Shown here one piece after another: positions 61,101-64,000 of a stretch of 64,000 bases of DNA. Under the pieces are notes generated by a model. That model ran no database searches and was not told the DNA's origin. It saw nothing but the letters and a program-made list of their open reading frames with translations. Location of the stretch: the NCBI GenBank assembly GCA_918807975.1, contig OU964921.1, positions 18,998,498-19,062,497 on the forward strand, read 5' to 3'. Origin of the DNA: Aplidium turbinatum. Its lineage: Eukaryota; Chordata; Ascidiacea; Aplousobranchia; Polyclinidae. A program made the position numbers and the translations under genes. The number at the start of each line of letters is the position of its first letter. Position 1 is the stretch's first letter.

Positions 61101-62958
61101 TGACGTTAGTTCCAAACAAAAAGAATTAGATAGTTTCGCAAAAAAAAATTATTTTTCACTGTATGAAATGTCTTGGAAAAATTTTTTTAAAAAGACAATT
61201 TTTTTTTCAATAATGTTCACTTTTAGTACGTAAAAAAACTTTCTTAGACAATTTTTAATGACGTTAGTTCCAAACTAAAAGAATTAGATAGTTTCGCAAA
61301 AAAAAATTAATTTTACTTTCTTTGGCAATTTTTAATGACGTTAGTTCCAAACTAAACGAATTAGATTGTTTTGCAAAAAAAAAAAGTTTTTCACTGTATG
61401 AAATGTTTTTAAAAAATTTGTTTGAAAAGACAATTTTTTTTCAATAATGTTCACTTTTAGTACGTTACAAAACTTCCTTAGACAATTTTTAATGACGTTA
61501 GTTCCAAACTAAAAGAATTAGATAGTTTCGCAAAAAAAAATTATTTTTCACTGTATGAAATGTCCTTGAAAAATTTTTAAAAATTTTTTTTGAAAAGACA
61601 ATTTTTTTTCAATAATGTTCACTTTTAGTACGTAAATAAACTTTCTTAGACAATTTTTAATGACGTTAGTTCCAAACTAAAAGAATTAGATAGTTTCGCA
61701 AAAAAAAATTAAGTTTCACTGTATGAAATGTCTTAGAAAAATTTCTGAAAAATTTCTTTGATAAGACAATTTTTTTTCAATAATGTTCACTTTTAGTACG
61801 TAAAAAAACTTTCTTAGACAATTTTTAATGACGTTAGTTCCAAACTAAAAGAATTAGATAGTTTTCCAAAAAAAAAAAGTTTTTCACTGTATGAAATGGT
61901 TTTGAAAAATTATTTTAAAAAGACAATTTTTTTTCAATAATGTTCACTTTTAGTACGTAACAAAACTTTCTTAGACAATTTTTAATGACGTTCGTTCCAA
62001 ACTAAAAGAATTAGATAGTTTCGCAAAAAAAAATTATTTTTTACTGTATGAAATGTTTTTGAAAAATTTTTGAAAAATTTTTTTGAAAAGACAATTTTTT
62101 TTCAATAATGTTCACTTTTAGTACGTAAATAAACTTTTTTAGACAATTTTTAATGACGTTAGTTCCAAACTAAAAGAATTAGATAGTTTCGCAAAAAAAA
62201 ATTATTTTTTATAGTATGAAATGTCTTAGAAAAGTTTTTGAAAAATTTTTTTGAAAAGACAATTTTTTTTCAATAATGTTCACTTTTGGTACGTAAAAAA
62301 ACTTTCTTAGACAAGTTTTAATGACGTTAGTTCCAAACTAAAAGAATTAGATAGTTTCGCAAAAAAAAATTATTTTTCACTGTATGAAATGTCTTAGAAA
62401 AATTTCTGAAAAATTTCTTTGAAAAGACAATTTTTTTTCAATAATGTTCACTTTTAGTACGTAAATAAACTTTCTTAGACAATTTTTAATGATGTTAGTA
62501 CCAAACTAAAAGAATTAGATAGTTTCGCAAAAAAAATTTATTTTTCACTGCATGAAATGTCTTAGAGAAATTTCTGAAAAATTTCTTTGAAAAGACAATT
62601 TTTTTTCAATAATGTTCACTTTTTGTACGTAAAAAAACTTTCTTAGACAATTTTTAATGACGTTAGTTCCAAACTAAAGGAATTAGATAGTTTCGCAAAA
62701 AAAAATTATTTTTCACTGTATGAAATGTCTTAGAAAAATTTCTGAAAAATTTCTTTGAAAAGACAATTTTTTTTCAATAATGTTCACTTTTTGTACGTAA
62801 AAAAACTTTCTTAGACAATTTTTAATGACGTTAGTTCCAAACTAAAGGAATTAGATAGTTTCGCAAAAAAAAATTATTTTTCACTGTATGAAATGTCTTA
62901 GAAAAATTTCTGAAAAATTTCTTTGAAAAGACAATTTTTTTTCAATAATGTTCACTTT
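58010..62958 (+). repeat. Block L, copy 2 (4,949 bp)
   Basis: This is the partner of 48,715-53,662, in the same orientation and separated by 4.35 kb. A single-base difference was noticed near 60,000 (CAAAAAAAACATTATT, an extra base). It ends where CACTTTAGTACG (62,953) replaces CACTTTTAGTACG. It carries the same 77-bp truncated monomer at 61,263. Confidence 0.91.
61263..61339 (+). repeat. Truncated 77-bp monomer, second copy
   Basis: This has the same TTAATTTT-ACTTTCTTTGGC fusion as at 51,967, carried along inside block L2. The identical breakpoint shows it was copied rather than formed twice. Confidence 0.9.
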
Positions 62959-63322
62959 AGTACGTAAAAAAACTTTCTTAGACAATTTTTAATGACGTTA
63001 GTTTCAAACTAAAAGAATTAGATTGTTTCGCAAAAAAAAATTATTTTTCACTGTATGAAATGTAAAAAAACTTTCTTAGACAATTTTTAATGACGTTAGT
63101 TTCAAACTAAAAGAATTAGATAGTTTTCCAAAAAAAAAAAGTTTTTCACTGTATGAAATGGTTTTGAAAAATTATTTTAAAAAGACAATTTTTTTTCAAT
63201 AATGTTCACTTTTAGTACGTAACAAAACTTTCTTAGACAATTTTTAATGACGTTCGTTCCAAACTAAAAGAATTAGATAGTTTCGCAAAAAAAAATTATT
63301 TTTTACTGTATGAAATGTTTTT
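62733..63322 (+). repeat. Unit N, copy 1 (590 bp)
   Basis: This is a four-part unit: CACTTTTTGTACG with CTAAAGGAATT, a long monomer with CACTTTAGTACG, the 98-bp truncated monomer (62,997-63,094), and a GTTTTCC/GTTCGTT pair. It is repeated immediately at offset 590 (CACTTTTTGTACG at 62,785 and 63,375). Confidence 0.9.
62997..63094 (+). repeat. Truncated 98-bp monomer, second copy
   Basis: The anchors at 62,997 and 63,095 are 98 bp apart with the same ATGT-AAAAAAAC join as at 54,516. It is now part of the 590-bp unit and so has been amplified along with it. Confidence 0.9.
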
Positions 63323-63921
63323 GAAAAATTTCTGAAAAATTTCTTTGAAAAGACAATTTTTTTTCAATAATGTTCACTTTTTGTACGTAAAAAAACTTTC
63401 TTAGACAATTTTTAATGACGTTAGTTCCAAACTAAAGGAATTAGATAGTTTCGCAAAAAAAAATTATTTTTCACTGTATGAAATGTCTTAGAAAAATTTC
63501 TGAAAAATTTCTTTGAAAAGACAATTTTTTTTCAATAATGTTCACTTTAGTACGTAAAAAAACTTTCTTAGACAATTTTTAATGACGTTAGTTTCAAACT
63601 AAAAGAATTAGATTGTTTCGCAAAAAAAAATTATTTTTCACTGTATGAAATGTAAAAAAACTTTCTTAGACAATTTTTAATGACGTTAGTTTCAAACTAA
63701 AAGAATTAGATAGTTTTCCAAAAAAAAAAAGTTTTTCACTGTATGAAATGGTTTTGAAAAATTATTTTAAAAAGACAATTTTTTTTCAATAATGTTCACT
63801 TTTAGTACGTAACAAAACTTTCTTAGACAATTTTTAATGACGTTCGTTCCAAACTAAAAGAATTAGATAGTTTCGCAAAAAAAAATTATTTTTTACTGTA
63901 TGAAATGTTTTTGAAAAATTT
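63323..63921 (+). repeat. Unit N, copy 2, and right window edge
   Basis: This is the second tandem copy of the 590-bp unit, with a 98-bp truncated monomer at 63,587-63,684. It diverges at 63,922, where TTTTTGAAAAATT replaces TTTCTGAAAAATT. The remaining 79 bp to the window edge are an ordinary monomer, so the array continues to the right. Confidence 0.88.
63587..63684 (+). repeat. Truncated 98-bp monomer, third copy
   Basis: This is the copy inside unit N copy 2, identical in structure to 62,997-63,094. Confidence 0.9.
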
Positions 63922-64000
63922 TTGAAAAATTTTTTTGAAAAGACAATTTTTTTTCAATAATGTTCACTTTTAGTACGTAAATAAACTTTCTTAGACAATT

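Larger units (their letters stand above)
1..64000 (+). repeat. AT-rich tandem satellite array, 157/168-bp monomers
   Basis: The full window is a head-to-tail satellite. The anchor GACGTTAGTTCC (or a close variant) recurs every 155-168 bp from the first lines to the last, always on the + strand, giving about 390 monomers. One 168-bp monomer counted by hand has 37 G+C (about 22%). Each monomer carries stop codons in all six frames, so no reading frame crosses it. No stretch of unique sequence, mobile element or inverted monomer was seen. Monomers of roughly nucleosome length in such an array are typical of centromeric or pericentromeric heterochromatin in eukaryotes; that location is inference, not something the sequence proves. 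I do not recognise the family by name. Confidence 0.97.

Noticed and set aside
1-64000. Protein-coding genes
   Set aside because: Each monomer has stops in all three forward frames (TAG, TAA in the GTAC box and TTTTTAATG) and all three reverse frames. Any ORF is shorter than about a monomer and repeats with it.
1-64000. CENP-B box
   Set aside because: GTTTCGCAAAAAAAAA fits the TTCGNNNNA half of the motif, but the CGGG end is absent in every monomer, so a functional box is not supported.
1-64000. CRISPR array
   Set aside because: There are no short direct repeats separated by unique spacers. The whole 157/168-bp unit is conserved and no cas genes are near.
1-64000. Polyadenylation signals (AATAAA in GTAAATAAAC)
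   Set aside because: The hexamer is a by-product of AT-rich sequence, occurs in many but not all monomers, and has no gene upstream.
1-64000. CRE-like TGACGT sites in each monomer
   Set aside because: TGACGTTA is only a half site and part of the conserved monomer body. Nothing nearby would be regulated.
1-64000. LTR, LINE, SINE or DNA transposon remnants
   Set aside because: No terminal repeats, coding traces, target-site duplications or non-satellite sequence were found. The 36.65-kb patch is made of the satellite's own slippery motif.
1-64000. Telomeric or simple microsatellite array
   Set aside because: No TTAGG, TTAGGG or TTTAGGG runs occur. The TTAG in CTTAGAC is single in each monomer. 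Homopolymer tracts are short and fixed in position.
1-64000. Yeast-type replication origin motifs
   Set aside because: AT-rich near-matches are expected by chance at this composition, and I could not find a full consensus match in the conserved monomer.
1-64000. Naming the species or satellite family
   Set aside because: The monomer does not match a consensus I can recall with confidence, so no taxon is assigned. A search of satellite and genome databases with one monomer would decide it.

Overview
The whole 64 kb window is one uninterrupted block of AT-rich tandem satellite DNA. I see no gene, RNA gene, transposon or unique sequence. The unit is about 157 or 168 bp long, roughly 22% G+C by a hand count of one 168-bp monomer, and repeats head to tail in a single orientation, about 390 times. 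Units of roughly nucleosome length, kilobases of higher-order repetition and the absence of genes point to a eukaryotic chromosome, in centromeric, pericentromeric or other heterochromatin. The monomer does not match a satellite I can name, so I cannot give a species. An insect, nematode or plant would each be plausible.

Monomer anatomy, starting from TGTTCACTTT: a GTACGTAA box, then CTTTCTTAGACAATTTTTAATGACGTTAGTTCCAAACTAAAAGAATTAGATAG in short blocks, a TCGC followed by about nine A, ATTATTTTTCACTGTATGAAATG, and finally a slippery A/T region that ends in GACAATTTTTTTTCAATAA. Two lengths exist because this last region carries either one copy (short, about 157 bp) or two copies (long, about 168 bp) of the 11-mer GAAAAATTTCT or a close variant. 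Three CpG sites sit in each monomer and are the commonest places for recurrent variants.

The array is layered. Monomers fall into discrete families with linked variants. Families are grouped into a 493-bp trimer (168+168+157), units of about 590, 1,150, 1,290-1,310 and 1,970 bp, and larger units of about 3.09, 3.75, 4.26-4.57 and 4.6-4.95 kb. Layout: 1-704 end of a recurring cassette; 705-8,077 two tandem copies of a 3,753-bp 23-monomer unit; 6,292-14,669 an overlapping larger duplication; 15,722-21,738 two copies of a 3,093-bp unit; 20,391-22,816 a 1,307-bp tandem pair; 24,028-27,924 a 1,969-bp tandem pair that reappears in part at 32,450-36,276; 27,900-32,493 and 38,757-43,350 a dispersed 4,594-bp duplicate with no length difference; 43,736-48,714 mixed blocks; 48,715-53,662 and 58,010-62,958 another dispersed duplicate of 4.95 kb; 55,681-58,135 a 1,289-bp tandem pair; 62,733-63,921 a 590-bp tandem pair.

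Nearly every length change removes or adds whole monomers in register, as expected from unequal exchange or replication-based amplification. The exceptions are few: 77-bp and 98-bp truncated monomers near 52, 54.5, 61.3 and 63 kb, and one 236-bp overgrown monomer near 36.65 kb. I read all of this by eye. The offsets come from matching diagnostic variants by position, and block edges are the last shared base I could find.
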